49,652 nt of DNA from the NCBI GenBank assembly GCA_964369525.1, contig CAYJEW010000010.1, positions 1-49,652 on the forward strand, given 5' to 3'. The stretch's first letter is position 1. Each line of letters starts with the position of its first letter. Shown piece by piece: positions 15,753-24,729 of the stretch. Position numbers and translations under genes: made by a program. The notes under the pieces were generated by a model. It ran no database searches and had not been told where the DNA came from. It saw only the letters and a program-made list of their open reading frames with translations. The stretch is from JAAYCI01 sp964369525 (GTDB lineage Bacteria > Bacillota > Clostridia > Oscillospirales > Ruminococcaceae).

Positions 15753-16922
15753 TTACAGTATCTGTTGCAATGCGCGTGCAAGACCCAAAAGCACATGGCG
15801 TTTGTTTAGGGCGGGGTTTTTTATAACAACGCCCAAAAGCTCGTTTAGCACAAGGCCGCACCGTTTGCCTTTTATGCCCTCGGCTTGTAACATAGCGCCG
15901 TTTACCGCAAGGTGCTGCAGGCGGTACGGCTCTTTGCCGGCGCATACTGCGGCAAACAGCGATGGTTCTGCCGCAAATGCCGGTGATACTGCAGTAAATG
16001 TGGCGGCTATGGGTGCGTAGTTCACGGCTTTGTTTTGTAGTTTTTGTTTAAGCTCTATATTGTTTTTGGCAGGGCCACAGCGGTATAGCGCGGTGTAGTT
16101 ATCCAGCTCTTTTAATTGGCGCTTTGAAAAACCAAGCGCTTCGCCTGTGTTCGCCGTATCGGCGCCACACAGCGCCATAAGTGCCCACCAGCGACACACC
16201 GAAATACGCGGCACATTTGCAAGCGCCGCAAGCGAAGGCGCAAAGCTAAGGCCATATGCATGCAGGCCGCCTTTGGCTATTACGCCGCTCAGCAGTTGCG
16301 GGCCCGGGCTTAGCAGAATTCGCTGTAATTCTGCCAGCACACGCTCTTTGGGTAGGCTAGATATGGTGTGTATGGCGTCGCTTGCGGCGCAGAATGTTGG
16401 CCAGTCGGCCGTGTAGCCAAGTTCTGCCGCAAAGCGAAACAGCCGAAGAATGCGCAAGGGGTCTTGCGCAAAGCGCTCGGACGCGCTACCCACGCACCGC
16501 AGTTTTTTTGCCTTCATATCGGCCTGACCGCCAAAGGGGTCTATCAATATCTCGCCATTATATGCCATGGCGTTAACAGTGAAGTCTCGACGGGAGAGGT
16601 CTTCCAAAATATTTGGTATAAACTGCACCGTGTCGGGGTGGCGGCGGTCGGAATAATCCGACTCGGTACGGCAGGGGGTTATCTCGCACACAGATGCGCC
16701 AAACGGCACCTGAACCGTGCCGCAACTGCCGCCTATCAACTTTGAATTTGGGAAGATATTCAGCAGTGTGTCCGGGGTAAGGGTTGTGGCAAAATCCCAG
16801 TCTTTCGGAGGGTGGCTACGGAGCAAATCGCGTAGCGCACCGCCCACAACATAGCCCTGGCCACCTGCACCTTCAATGGTAGCCAGTATTTTTTTTGCGG
16901 GTGGCGGTAGCATAGGTATCAT
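15753..16922 (-). CDS. cca: tRNA nucleotidyltransferase (CCA-adding / polyA polymerase family)
   Basis: The 389-aa protein has the class II nucleotidyltransferase head: GYVVGGALRDLL, then DWDFAT (DxD metal ligands), RRDFTVNAMAYN and the RNA/nucleotide-binding DPLRILRLFRFAAELGY. It should add or repair the 3' CCA of tRNAs. The C-terminal half is divergent and shows no clear HD phosphohydrolase motif. Start ATG 16922 has GGAG at 8-nt spacing. It is the last ordinary chromosomal gene before the polysaccharide island. Confidence 0.93.
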   Translation of the reverse strand: MIPMLPPPAKKILATIEGAGGQGYVVGGALRDLLRSHPPKDWDFATTLTPDTLLNIFPNSKLIGGSCGTVQVPFGASVCEITPCRTESDYSDRRHPDTVQFIPNILEDLSRRDFTVNAMAYNGEILIDPFGGQADMKAKKLRCVGSASERFAQDPLRILRLFRFAAELGYTADWPTFCAASDAIHTISSLPKERVLAELQRILLSPGPQLLSGVIAKGGLHAYGLSFAPSLAALANVPRISVCRWWALMALCGADTANTGEALGFSKRQLKELDNYTALYRCGPAKNNIELKQKLQNKAVNYAPIAATFTAVSPAFAAEPSLFAAVCAGKEPYRLQHLAVNGAMLQAEGIKGKRCGLVLNELLGVVIKNPALNKRHVLLGLARALQQIL

Positions 16923-17131
16923 GGTATCAACTCCGTTCAGGCTATAAAATGCAAATGTGCGTGTTAAATAGCATACCCTTGTCTATGCAACACGTCTCTG
17001 GCAAGGCGCCTTGCTTTCAAGCAGATAAAAAGTGAGCAAAAATTCAGTGTTGGGCAGATTGATGAAATCAGGGCAAACTGTTTATCTGTGTCGATTTCCA
17101 ACAACACGCCCTACCTATCCGCGCGCTTACG

Positions 17132-17662
17132 TTATTTTGCGTCAAGATTACACAACCAATCATCTTTTAATATTCCATATAAATATATATTATGAAATTC
17201 ACCGTTTTTAAACACTGCGGCGCGCTTAATGCCCTCTTTTATGAACCCTACTTTTTCATAAAGTTTTTGTGCATTAGTGTTATATGGTAAAACCGATAAT
17301 TCTATTCTTTTTAGGTTTAAATTTAAAAACGCATGTTTTAATATTTCATTAGTTGCAAATGTTCCAATACCTTTTTTTTGAAATGCAGTATCTCCTATCA
17401 TTATGTGGAATACTGCTGCTTGATTTAAATGATCAATATTTGTTAAGCTTACAAGCCCTAAAATGGTATCGCTATTTTGTTCAGTAATGGCGCACCTTAC
17501 GGTATTTGAGCGGCTTTTAAGATAACTTTCGTACCACAAATAATCTACAGCTTCATCTATATATCGAAATGTTGCGCCTAAAACACCAATCAAAGTTTCA
17601 TCGTTTCTCCATTTATTGATAACCGCTAGGTCATTTGAATTCAACTCTCTTAATTTATACAT
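17132..17662 (-). CDS. GNAT-family N-acetyltransferase (RimJ/RimL type)
   Basis: The 176-aa protein starts MYKLRELNSNDLAVINKWRND and has the acetyl-CoA segment FQKKGIGTFATNEILKHAF (about 94-112) and the typical NLKRIELSVLPYNTNAQKLYEKVGFIKEG tail. Its start overlaps the end of the upstream DegT-like gene by 13 nt, and GGAG precedes the ATG. In this setting I infer acetylation of an amino sugar (like PseH or VioB roles) rather than of a ribosomal protein; the acceptor cannot be told from sequence. Confidence 0.88.
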   Translation of the reverse strand: MYKLRELNSNDLAVINKWRNDETLIGVLGATFRYIDEAVDYLWYESYLKSRSNTVRCAITEQNSDTILGLVSLTNIDHLNQAAVFHIMIGDTAFQKKGIGTFATNEILKHAFLNLNLKRIELSVLPYNTNAQKLYEKVGFIKEGIKRAAVFKNGEFHNIYLYGILKDDWLCNLDAK

Positions 17663-18600
17663 TCGAATACTCCTTCAACAATAAACTTCATTTCCCTAAT
17701 GTTATACCGTTGGTCAACCGGTAGAGGTAAAATATTTTTCGCATATCTCCACTCCAATTTTTCTTTTGCAACATTTTTCAAAACATTTGGCCAAAGTGTG
17801 GGTATATATATTTTCTTTTCCAAAAGTTTCTTTTTTACATCATTGGCATTTTCCAGCAGTAAAGGATACATATATGGACCATTAACATTCCTTAGGTTTA
17901 ACAAATTGATTTTTGATAAATGTAAATTTAAATAGTTATAATTTTCCGTTCTCGCTTTCATTACCTCTGGATAATTAACACCTTTTAAAAGATTTTCCGT
18001 TAATTGAGACATATACTTAGTTTCTGTATCATCAAAGCCATTCTCATTTAAAACATATTCATCATAAAACTCACTTGCTGTTTTTTCAAAACGGCCTAAC
18101 AGGTGCCCCATGCGATTATAAGATAAGTCTTTTTCATATTTTTCTTTACTCTTAGCATTTGTGTATAAAAAGCCACCATCTGCAACCCCAAAAAACTTTC
18201 TGCAGGTATATAACGTATCAATATTTGGTAAGGGCTCATCAAAATATGCATGTGCGTTATCTATTATCACATTTTTATACTTACTTGTTATTTGCTGTAA
18301 ATAGCTTCTATCTAACTGGCCATAAAAATTCACAACATACAGCCAATCGTCTTTTAGTATGTCAATATTAGAAATGGAAAAATCTGGATTTATAGGATAC
18401 CTTTCAACAACAACATCCATTCTATTGCAAATCTCTTCAACCGAATCACACAAAAGAAATGGCAAGTACATTTTTTTAATACTTTTTGCATGGATTAAAT
18501 AAGCTAAGCAATTTCGCCCACTATTTAATGCTATGGCTTCCTCATGCATTAATGGCATACTATACTTATCCAGCTGTATATACCCACCAATTTCTTTCAT
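17650..18600 (-). CDS. Short DegT/DnrJ-like PLP-fold protein
   Basis: The 316-aa product resembles DegT-type sugar aminotransferases: an LNSGRNCLAYLI cofactor-phosphate region, NVIIDNAHAYF (aspartate that holds the PLP pyridine nitrogen) and YTCRKFFGVADGGFLYT, where the lysine is placed like the Schiff-base lysine. It is about 50 residues shorter than usual. The start ATG 18600 has AGGTGA at ideal spacing; an upstream in-frame start (18636) would overlap the previous gene. It may be an aminotransferase or a related enzyme working with the WbqC and GNAT neighbours. Confidence 0.75.
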   Translation of the reverse strand: MKEIGGYIQLDKYSMPLMHEEAIALNSGRNCLAYLIHAKSIKKMYLPFLLCDSVEEICNRMDVVVERYPINPDFSISNIDILKDDWLYVVNFYGQLDRSYLQQITSKYKNVIIDNAHAYFDEPLPNIDTLYTCRKFFGVADGGFLYTNAKSKEKYEKDLSYNRMGHLLGRFEKTASEFYDEYVLNENGFDDTETKYMSQLTENLLKGVNYPEVMKARTENYNYLNLHLSKINLLNLRNVNGPYMYPLLLENANDVKKKLLEKKIYIPTLWPNVLKNVAKEKLEWRYAKNILPLPVDQRYNIREMKFIVEGVFECIN

Positions 18601-18622
18601 TACTTCACCTACTTTCAAGTAC

Positions 18623-19328
18623 TCAAACAAGCTCATAATGAGCCAGCATTTCTTTTATTTCTTCCTTAGAATTAAACATCATTATATCTATTATTGATAA
18701 ATTGGAAACAAACTCATTTTTAAATTGCTTGTAGTAAACATCCTTTGTTTTGATAAAAAATAGTTCTATTCCATCATTCATAAACTTTTCTTTGGAGTAT
18801 AACTCTTGCCCACCTATTGCGTTATAATACTCTGTTGCATTTAATTCTTTGCAAATAGCTCGCACTTTTTCTTCCCCAATTAAGCTATTATCTTTTTCAA
18901 GCTCACTCGATAAGCAAATGTTTGTATTTATCCCTATATANNNNNNNNNNATTTACTTCATAAATGCTATGTTCAAGAAACTTGGCTAAATTAGTAGTAT
19001 CTTGATTAAAAACTTTCTCCAGCATAGGAAAAACGTATGCAAAATACGGTGCTTTGCTATATATATTTTTTAATGACTTTAAAGGTTTTAATCTCATTTT
19101 AGGGCTGTCATCAATAGAAACTTCATTAATAAGTTTATTGGGGCTTGAGTTTTTCATGTAAACATTCAAAAACATTGCCTGCCCATTATTTAACACTCTA
19201 TTTCGATTTATCCATCCATTTTTGATAAAGTTAACATCATCATAAACAACAAACTTATCCACCGCATTTATGAGTTGCCAATACCCAATATATGGAAAAA
19301 AGTAAGGTTGCATTATTCCAATTTTCAT
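18623..19328 (-). CDS. WbqC-family protein, interrupted by an assembly gap
   Basis: The N-terminal part (18951-19328) begins MKIGIMQPYFFPYIGYWQLINAVDKFVVYDDV, the hallmark of WbqC proteins, which occur in O-antigen and amino-sugar clusters. The C-terminal part after the 10-N run reads IGINTNICLSSEL, then ICKELNATEYYNAIGGQELY, also typical WbqC, but in another frame. The two parts therefore belong to one gene, and the frame change is caused by the arbitrary N length (the true gap must be a multiple of 3). The biochemical role of the family is not settled; transfer of a group to an amino sugar is plausible. It lies 2 nt after the DegT aminotransferase. Confidence 0.88.
18941..18950. other. Assembly gap (10 N) inside the WbqC gene
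   Basis: Ten N of probably conventional length. Reading frames on the two sides agree only if the real gap length is 0, 3, 6... bases. Confidence 0.95.
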
Positions 19329-19330
19329 TA

Positions 19331-20458
19331 CTATCTACTTTCTATATTTAGTATTTGCAAAATAGCATTACATATCATATCAACGTCTCCCATAGACAAA
19401 TCCCAGTAAAGTGGTAAAACCAGCACATTTTCACTTATATATTTAGCTATTGGTGTTTCATTTTTACCAAACTTATTTTTATAGCACTCAAATTCCGTAG
19501 CTAAAGGGTAAAAATATTTTCTTGTATTAATATTATGTTTTTTCAGCTCTTCAAATATATGGTTTCTGTCCACGCCTAAAACTTCTTTGTTGCATAAAAT
19601 TGGAAAGTAAGCATAGTTACTTTTTACATTTTTATCTTCCACTAACAAAAATTCAATTCCTTGAATGTCCTGTAAATGTTTTTTATATCGGTGAACAATG
19701 TCTTTTCTTTTTTCTATTTGCTTATTTAAGTTTTTTAGGTTACAAAGACCCATTGCGGCCTGAAACTCATTCATTTTACCATTTCCACCTACCGCAACAA
19801 CACTCTCTTGCCCTTGAATTCCAAAGTTCTTTAGGTTATATAATATTTCAATATATTTTGTGTTTCCACAACTTATTGCACCACCCTCAATCGTATTAAA
19901 AACTTTGGTGGCATGCATGGAAAACATTGACATATCGCCAAATACACCAACACCTTCACCTTTATACTCAACCCCAAAAACATGCGCCGCATCATATATC
20001 ACTTTCAGATTATACTTTAAGGCAATTTTTTCTATTTTTTCAATATCACAAACATTGCCATAAACATGTACGGGAAGTATTGCTTCCGTCTTATCTGTTA
20101 TAAGCTCTTCAATTTTGTCAGCGTCAATTGTGCAACTATTAGGCTCTATGTCGCAAAAAACAGGCACGCAGTTATTTCTGACTATTGCGTGTGTTGTAGA
20201 GGCAAACGTGTATGGGGTTGTAATAATTTCGCTGCCATATGGAATATTCAACGCTTGTATCGCCATTTCAAGTGCCAGATGCCCATTCGTAAACAACGAT
20301 AAGTTGTTTACTTTTAAATATGATTTCAATTCTTGCTCTAACAAATCATGCTTCGCGCCCATATTGGTTAACCAATGAGTTTGCCATATATCGCGAATTT
20401 CTTCTATATATTCTTCAAATGGCGGAAGGCTGGATTTAGTGACATTTATTTTTGGCAT
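19331..20458 (-). CDS. DegT/DnrJ/EryC1 sugar aminotransferase (VioA-like)
   Basis: The 375-aa PLP enzyme has LFTNGHLALEMAIQAL, ITTPYTFASTTHAI, PVHVYGNVCDI, VIYDAAHVFGV (PLP aspartate) and FSMHATKVFNTIEGGA with the Schiff-base lysine. This pattern resembles VioA/DesI, which convert an NDP-4-keto-6-deoxyhexose to the 4-amino sugar, so a 4-amino-4,6-dideoxyhexose in the polysaccharide is a reasonable guess. The rmlA/rmlB genes that would supply the substrate are not in this window. The ribosome site is GGAG. Confidence 0.9.
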   Translation of the reverse strand: MPKINVTKSSLPPFEEYIEEIRDIWQTHWLTNMGAKHDLLEQELKSYLKVNNLSLFTNGHLALEMAIQALNIPYGSEIITTPYTFASTTHAIVRNNCVPVFCDIEPNSCTIDADKIEELITDKTEAILPVHVYGNVCDIEKIEKIALKYNLKVIYDAAHVFGVEYKGEGVGVFGDMSMFSMHATKVFNTIEGGAISCGNTKYIEILYNLKNFGIQGQESVVAVGGNGKMNEFQAAMGLCNLKNLNKQIEKRKDIVHRYKKHLQDIQGIEFLLVEDKNVKSNYAYFPILCNKEVLGVDRNHIFEELKKHNINTRKYFYPLATEFECYKNKFGKNETPIAKYISENVLVLPLYWDLSMGDVDMICNAILQILNIESR

Positions 20459-20507
20459 ATTAATGCTCCTTCAAGCTTTGCATTGGGGTTTGAATTTGAT
20501 AAGATTA

Positions 20508-21464
20508 TTATTTTTGTTTTTTCAGCTTCAAAAGTACTTCTTTTACTAACTGAACCGGAAAATAATATGTAAGATGAAGCTTGATTTCATAAGGCAATTT
20601 AGAGTAAACGCTCATTAAGGCTTGCCAATCTTTTCTTAATATTTTATCTGTTAATACATAAAATATGGCAGGGGTTAGTTTGGTTTTTGCCTTTTTTAAG
20701 TTGAACGCACCCTCAAAAAAATCATCTGTTTTTTGCACTACAAACAGGTGGTCCATAACTTTTTCATTATACTGGGTTTGATAATTATAGCTGGTGGTAT
20801 TAATACTAGTGCCGCTCACTCTATAAACCGACATAACATCTTCCAGCACTTTTATTTTACCGTTGGTTAAAAATGTCATACACCAAGCAAAATCAGCTAC
20901 CATTCTATGCGCAGTTATATAGCCATAATACTTATTATAGATCTCTTCATCTATAAATATGTTTCGATACATAGTTGCTACACAAGAAAATGTTATGCCA
21001 CTTAAAAACAAATCTATAGTAGCGTCTTTTCCAACTATTCTTTCGTCGCTCGGTGTTAGGCCGTAGCTATTCCCCTCATCATCTCGCATTTCTAAAATAT
21101 GACTTACACCAAAATACTCAGGGTTTTCATCTAGAAACTTAATCTGCTTGTCTATTTTATCATCTGCCGTCCAGTAGTCGTCGCCCTCAAAAACCACTAT
21201 ATATTCACCTTTTGCTTTTCTTACTGCTTCAAAACAATTTTTACTTCCGCCTAAGTTTTCTTTGTTTAATATGGGTTTTATGTTTGCATGACCGGCTTGG
21301 TATTCTTTTATGATCTCTGCTGTTTTATCAGTACTGCAATCATCTGAAACTATTAATTCATAACTGAAATCTGTTTTTTGGTTTAAAACACTTTCTATTG
21401 CTGCTTTTATATACTTCTCCTGATTATACGTTATTATAATCACCGTCAATTTGGGATTGCTCAA
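20508..21464 (-). CDS. Family 2 glycosyltransferase, copy A
   Basis: The 318-aa protein has a GT-A domain: LTVIIITYNQEKYIKAAIESVL at the start, SDDCSTDKT, and a FEGDDYW motif (DxD-like, about 95-100). The C-terminal part contains SYRVSG-type residues, followed by a basic, hydrophobic tail that could touch the membrane. Translation starts at TTG behind GGGGAG. Residues about 3-147 are encoded by DNA identical to copy B at 22525-23481, while the last 90 residues differ strongly. It overlaps the GT8 gene by 4 nt. Confidence 0.9.
   Translation of the reverse strand: MSNPKLTVIIITYNQEKYIKAAIESVLNQKTDFSYELIVSDDCSTDKTAEIIKEYQAGHANIKPILNKENLGGSKNCFEAVRKAKGEYIVVFEGDDYWTADDKIDKQIKFLDENPEYFGVSHILEMRDDEGNSYGLTPSDERIVGKDATIDLFLSGITFSCVATMYRNIFIDEEIYNKYYGYITAHRMVADFAWCMTFLTNGKIKVLEDVMSVYRVSGTSINTTSYNYQTQYNEKVMDHLFVVQKTDDFFEGAFNLKKAKTKLTPAIFYVLTDKILRKDWQALMSVYSKLPYEIKLHLTYYFPVQLVKEVLLKLKKQK
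21022..21456 (-). repeat. Perfect 435-bp direct repeat, copy 1
   Basis: Base-for-base identical to 23039-23473 (offset 2017 bp, compared by eye line by line). It covers the catalytic GT-A half of glycosyltransferase copy A. Confidence 0.92.
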
Positions 21465-22444
21465 GCTTTTTCTCCCCTAATTATCTTTTTATACAGCACA
21501 TATGCAGCATACTTTAAATCTTTGAAGAAATATTTTATTAAAGACAGCCTTGAATATTCTGTTTTGCTAAAATATTCATACCAGATTTCACTTTTATTTG
21601 GCTTTATTATTTTCCAAGGTTTATGCGCGCAGGCATAATGAAGTTGCACTGTGTTATTAATTGCATGCTCAACATCCTCTTTAGAAAAGTTCCACATATT
21701 ATAAGCATGGGATTTGTCTTTTGCAATTTCATCGTACGTATATGTGCACAGCATATATTCTAGCGGTAGAAATTTAATTTTCCCATAGCAGCAAATGCCT
21801 AAAACATCTTGCTCTGGCTGAGTTAATAAGGACTTTTTATCTTCAAAACATTCTAAAAACTTCTTTTGCATATCATCTCGCCTGATATTTTTTAAGTTAT
21901 ACACTAAATACCCGGCTCCACAGCCATCCATTAGTTTTTCTATATCTTCTTTTGGTAACACATTAGCATAATGGGCATAGCCTTTATAGTCGTCATTTTT
22001 TGATGCGGTGCTTTTTATTCCTGCCAGATAATAGTCATCATTAACATCAAACTCTGTATAACTTTTTGAAATATCGCCTAAAAACACAACATCAACATCA
22101 GTTAAGATTATTTTTTCATACTGAGTAAATATAGTATCTAACATTAATTTATATATAATCTCTTTGGAAAAATGGCTTTTGTTTCCAACTGTATTCCACA
22201 TGTTTGAAAAATCATAAACATTATCTAAAAAAAATATTTCCGCATTATCTTTGTATTTTTCCGCCGTCTTTTCTATTTTTCTTTTATTACGGTTTTTCAC
22301 ACCGCTATTGATGATGTAAATTTTATAGTTATATTCCTTAGAAGCGTGCTCTAAAAGAGATGCTGTGCAAACAGCTGCCGGTATTGCGTAGTTGTTGTCT
22401 ATGCAGTAAACAATTGGGATAGTTTCTTTATTTTCAAGCATCAT
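21461..22444 (-). CDS. Family 8 glycosyltransferase
   Basis: The 327-aa protein has the GT8 layout: N-terminal PIVYCIDNNYAIPAAVCTASLLEHA, the metal-binding DVDVVFLGD (DxD) motif near residue 117, and the later CGAGYLVYNLKNIRRD, QPEQDVLG and LHYACAHKPWK segments typical of LgtC/GspA-like retaining galactosyl- or glucosyltransferases. It is flanked on both sides by the paired GT2 genes and probably adds one sugar of the repeat unit. The donor cannot be fixed from sequence. Confidence 0.92.
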   Translation of the reverse strand: MMLENKETIPIVYCIDNNYAIPAAVCTASLLEHASKEYNYKIYIINSGVKNRNKRKIEKTAEKYKDNAEIFFLDNVYDFSNMWNTVGNKSHFSKEIIYKLMLDTIFTQYEKIILTDVDVVFLGDISKSYTEFDVNDDYYLAGIKSTASKNDDYKGYAHYANVLPKEDIEKLMDGCGAGYLVYNLKNIRRDDMQKKFLECFEDKKSLLTQPEQDVLGICCYGKIKFLPLEYMLCTYTYDEIAKDKSHAYNMWNFSKEDVEHAINNTVQLHYACAHKPWKIIKPNKSEIWYEYFSKTEYSRLSLIKYFFKDLKYAAYVLYKKIIRGEKA

Positions 22445-22524
22445 TTCTTCCTTTAAAGTTCTGTTTTTAAGTTTAACATTTTTTCATTTCTGTTCTTGTT
22501 TTTAAATCAGAATTTCGAAACAAA

Positions 22525-23481
22525 CTACAACCGCTTTCTACCTCTTCTTAATTTTAAATATACTTCTTTTAGTAGCCTTAGCGGAAAATAAAAAAATGTA
22601 CTTGCTTTGAGTTTAAACGATAGTGAATTGAATATTTCCATTGTTGCTTTTATGTTTCTTTTTATAATTTGCTCTAAGAGCGAATAAAAAACATAGTTTA
22701 ACTCGACCCTTGCAAAATTATATTGCCCTTTAAAAAACTTTTTGCTTTGATTTATAATAAAGATATGGTCATTCATTTTTTTAATTGCAGAGGTTTGTTG
22801 GTTATAGCTTGTTGCATTGACACTAACCCCGCTTACTCTATAAACCGACATGACATCTTCAAACACCTTTATTCTGCCGTTTGTTAAAAATGTCATGCAC
22901 CAAGAAAAATCCGCAACCATTCTATGCGCAGTTATATAACTATAATATTTGTTGCAAATCTCTTCATCTCTAAATATATTTCGATACATAGTTGCCACAC
23001 AAGAAAATGTTACTCCCTTTAAAAACAAATCTACGGTGGCGTCTTTTCCAACTATTCTTTCGTCGCTCGGTGTTAGGCCGTAGCTATTCCCCTCATCATC
23101 TCGCATTTCTAAAATATGACTTACACCAAAATACTCAGGGTTTTCATCTAGAAACTTAATCTGCTTGTCTATTTTATCATCTGCCGTCCAGTAGTCGTCG
23201 CCCTCAAAAACCACTATATATTCACCTTTTGCTTTTCTTACTGCTTCAAAACAATTTTTACTTCCGCCTAAGTTTTCTTTGTTTAATATGGGTTTTATGT
23301 TTGCATGACCGGCTTGGTATTCTTTTATGATCTCTGCTGTTTTATCAGTACTGCAATCATCTGAAACTATTAATTCATAACTGAAATCTGTTTTTTGGTT
23401 TAAAACACTTTCTATTGCTGCTTTTATATACTTCTCCTGATTATACGTTATTATAATCACCGTCAATTTGGGAGTACTCAA
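22525..23481 (-). CDS. Family 2 glycosyltransferase, copy B
   Basis: The 318-aa paralogue of the protein at 20508-21464 starts at TTG behind AAAGGGG. Its first half is identical at DNA level to copy A, the next 80 residues are close (MYRNIF, YITAHRMVADF, VSVYRVSG-like segments), and the last 90 residues are clearly different. I infer the same donor sugar but a different acceptor or partner. An 80-bp non-coding spacer separates it from the GT8 gene. Confidence 0.9.
   Translation of the reverse strand: MSTPKLTVIIITYNQEKYIKAAIESVLNQKTDFSYELIVSDDCSTDKTAEIIKEYQAGHANIKPILNKENLGGSKNCFEAVRKAKGEYIVVFEGDDYWTADDKIDKQIKFLDENPEYFGVSHILEMRDDEGNSYGLTPSDERIVGKDATVDLFLKGVTFSCVATMYRNIFRDEEICNKYYSYITAHRMVADFSWCMTFLTNGRIKVFEDVMSVYRVSGVSVNATSYNQQTSAIKKMNDHIFIINQSKKFFKGQYNFARVELNYVFYSLLEQIIKRNIKATMEIFNSLSFKLKASTFFYFPLRLLKEVYLKLRRGRKRL
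23039..23473 (-). repeat. Perfect 435-bp direct repeat, copy 2
   Basis: Identical to 21022-21456; see that entry. Confidence 0.92.
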
Positions 23482-23522
23482 GATTTTATGCCCCTTTATT
23501 TTGCGCTATATAACAGCTTGAA

Positions 23523-24719
23523 TTATAAGTTATTTAGAATGTTTGTGATTTCCCAAGCAACAAATTGTGGGGTTGAGCTATAGAAGGCTTCTTCTATAGC
23601 TTTTTGTGAAACATATTTTTTACAACTTAAGAAAGTATGAAATTCACTTAACACCTTGTTGTCTATATCTTTTTTCGATAGCAGGTCTAAGTTGTTGTTG
23701 TATCTATCAAAATACAACTTTGAAGGACAGCTATCTATTTGCATTAAATTCAGAACCGGCTTTCCCGTAGCTATCAATTCAATAACCTTACTTGGAAGCA
23801 TGTTTGCAACATTATTGCCTAAATTCACCAAAACATCTGCAAACTGGATATATTTTGCTGTTTCTTCCTTAGGTATTTTCCCGATAAATGTTACTTGATT
23901 TTCAATAAGAGTTTTATACTTATCATGAAACTCTTTCGTAAACTCACCATAAACCCCACCAACTATCGTTAAATGTATATCGGGATTGGCCGCTTTGCTG
24001 ATTAAGTCATATAGATACTCCGGACTTCTAATATCTGCATATAAAGAACCAACATATGCTAAGTTTATTTTCGTTTTATCATATGGATTTTCTTTTACTG
24101 CTTGGCTATTAAAGGTTAATGAAGGAAACTCTAGAGCAACACTTTTGTTGCCATATCTTTTTTTATATTCATGCTCTAACAACTTTGTGGTTATAACTTT
24201 ATCCATTCGTTTAATGGTAGTTTTTTCAATTTTTAACGCTCTGGCACTTTTGAAAATATAGTGGTCTGCATAAGGGTCTAACATATAGGCAATTTTTTTT
24301 ATGTTTGAGTGAAGGCGGCTTACCGCTTTTGTTGTGTAAAAAGGTGCCGAAATTGATATCACTATATCTATATTGTATTTCTTTACCACTTGCTTAATGT
24401 GCTTTTGATATTTAAAACTGATCAAATCTATCTTCAAAACTTTAAATATTGCAAAAAAACTCAAGAGCGGATTTGATAGCAACTTTAAGATTTTTCGGGA
24501 TGTCTGCAATGTGCCAAGAGTGAAATATAAATTCCTGACATCGTCATCTAATTTGTAATGAAAGCAAAAATCGTTATTAATACATTTTTGCTTATCAGTA
24601 TCATGCCCCAAAAAATATACTTCATTTTCTTGTTCCAAAAAAGGAAGTATCGATTTCATTAAATTTATATTGGCATCACTTTGATCATTTACCCTATCCA
24701 CAACAAATAGTATCTTCAT
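23523..24719 (-). CDS. GT-B glycosyltransferase (group 1 / GT4-like), first of a paralogous pair
   Basis: The 398-aa protein starts MKILFVVDRVNDQSDANI, with INLAYVGSLYADIRSPEYL at the start of the C-terminal Rossmann domain and VLVNLGNNVANMLPSKVIELIATGKPVLN in the donor-site region. It is related along its length to the protein at 25683-26921, which has the same NNxxNMxPSK segment. The classic EX7E motif is not obvious. Start ATG has GGAGG very close (3-nt spacing). Confidence 0.8.
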   Translation of the reverse strand: MKILFVVDRVNDQSDANINLMKSILPFLEQENEVYFLGHDTDKQKCINNDFCFHYKLDDDVRNLYFTLGTLQTSRKILKLLSNPLLSFFAIFKVLKIDLISFKYQKHIKQVVKKYNIDIVISISAPFYTTKAVSRLHSNIKKIAYMLDPYADHYIFKSARALKIEKTTIKRMDKVITTKLLEHEYKKRYGNKSVALEFPSLTFNSQAVKENPYDKTKINLAYVGSLYADIRSPEYLYDLISKAANPDIHLTIVGGVYGEFTKEFHDKYKTLIENQVTFIGKIPKEETAKYIQFADVLVNLGNNVANMLPSKVIELIATGKPVLNLMQIDSCPSKLYFDRYNNNLDLLSKKDIDNKVLSEFHTFLSCKKYVSQKAIEEAFYSSTPQFVAWEITNILNNL

Positions 24720-24729
24720 TTTCCTCCAA

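Noticed and set aside
17001..17014. 14-bp palindrome GCAAGGC/GCCTTGC between the polysaccharide island and cca
   Set aside because: No promoter was recognised next to it, and there is no second copy, so neither operator nor attachment site can be supported.
16923..17131. Possible tRNA or att site at the edge of the AT-rich island
   Set aside because: No cloverleaf, no direct repeat with the other edge near 31.8 kb and no integrase.
18623..18865. Separate 80-aa gene in the WbqC region
   Set aside because: It is the C-terminal end of the WbqC gene; the break is caused by the 10-N gap.
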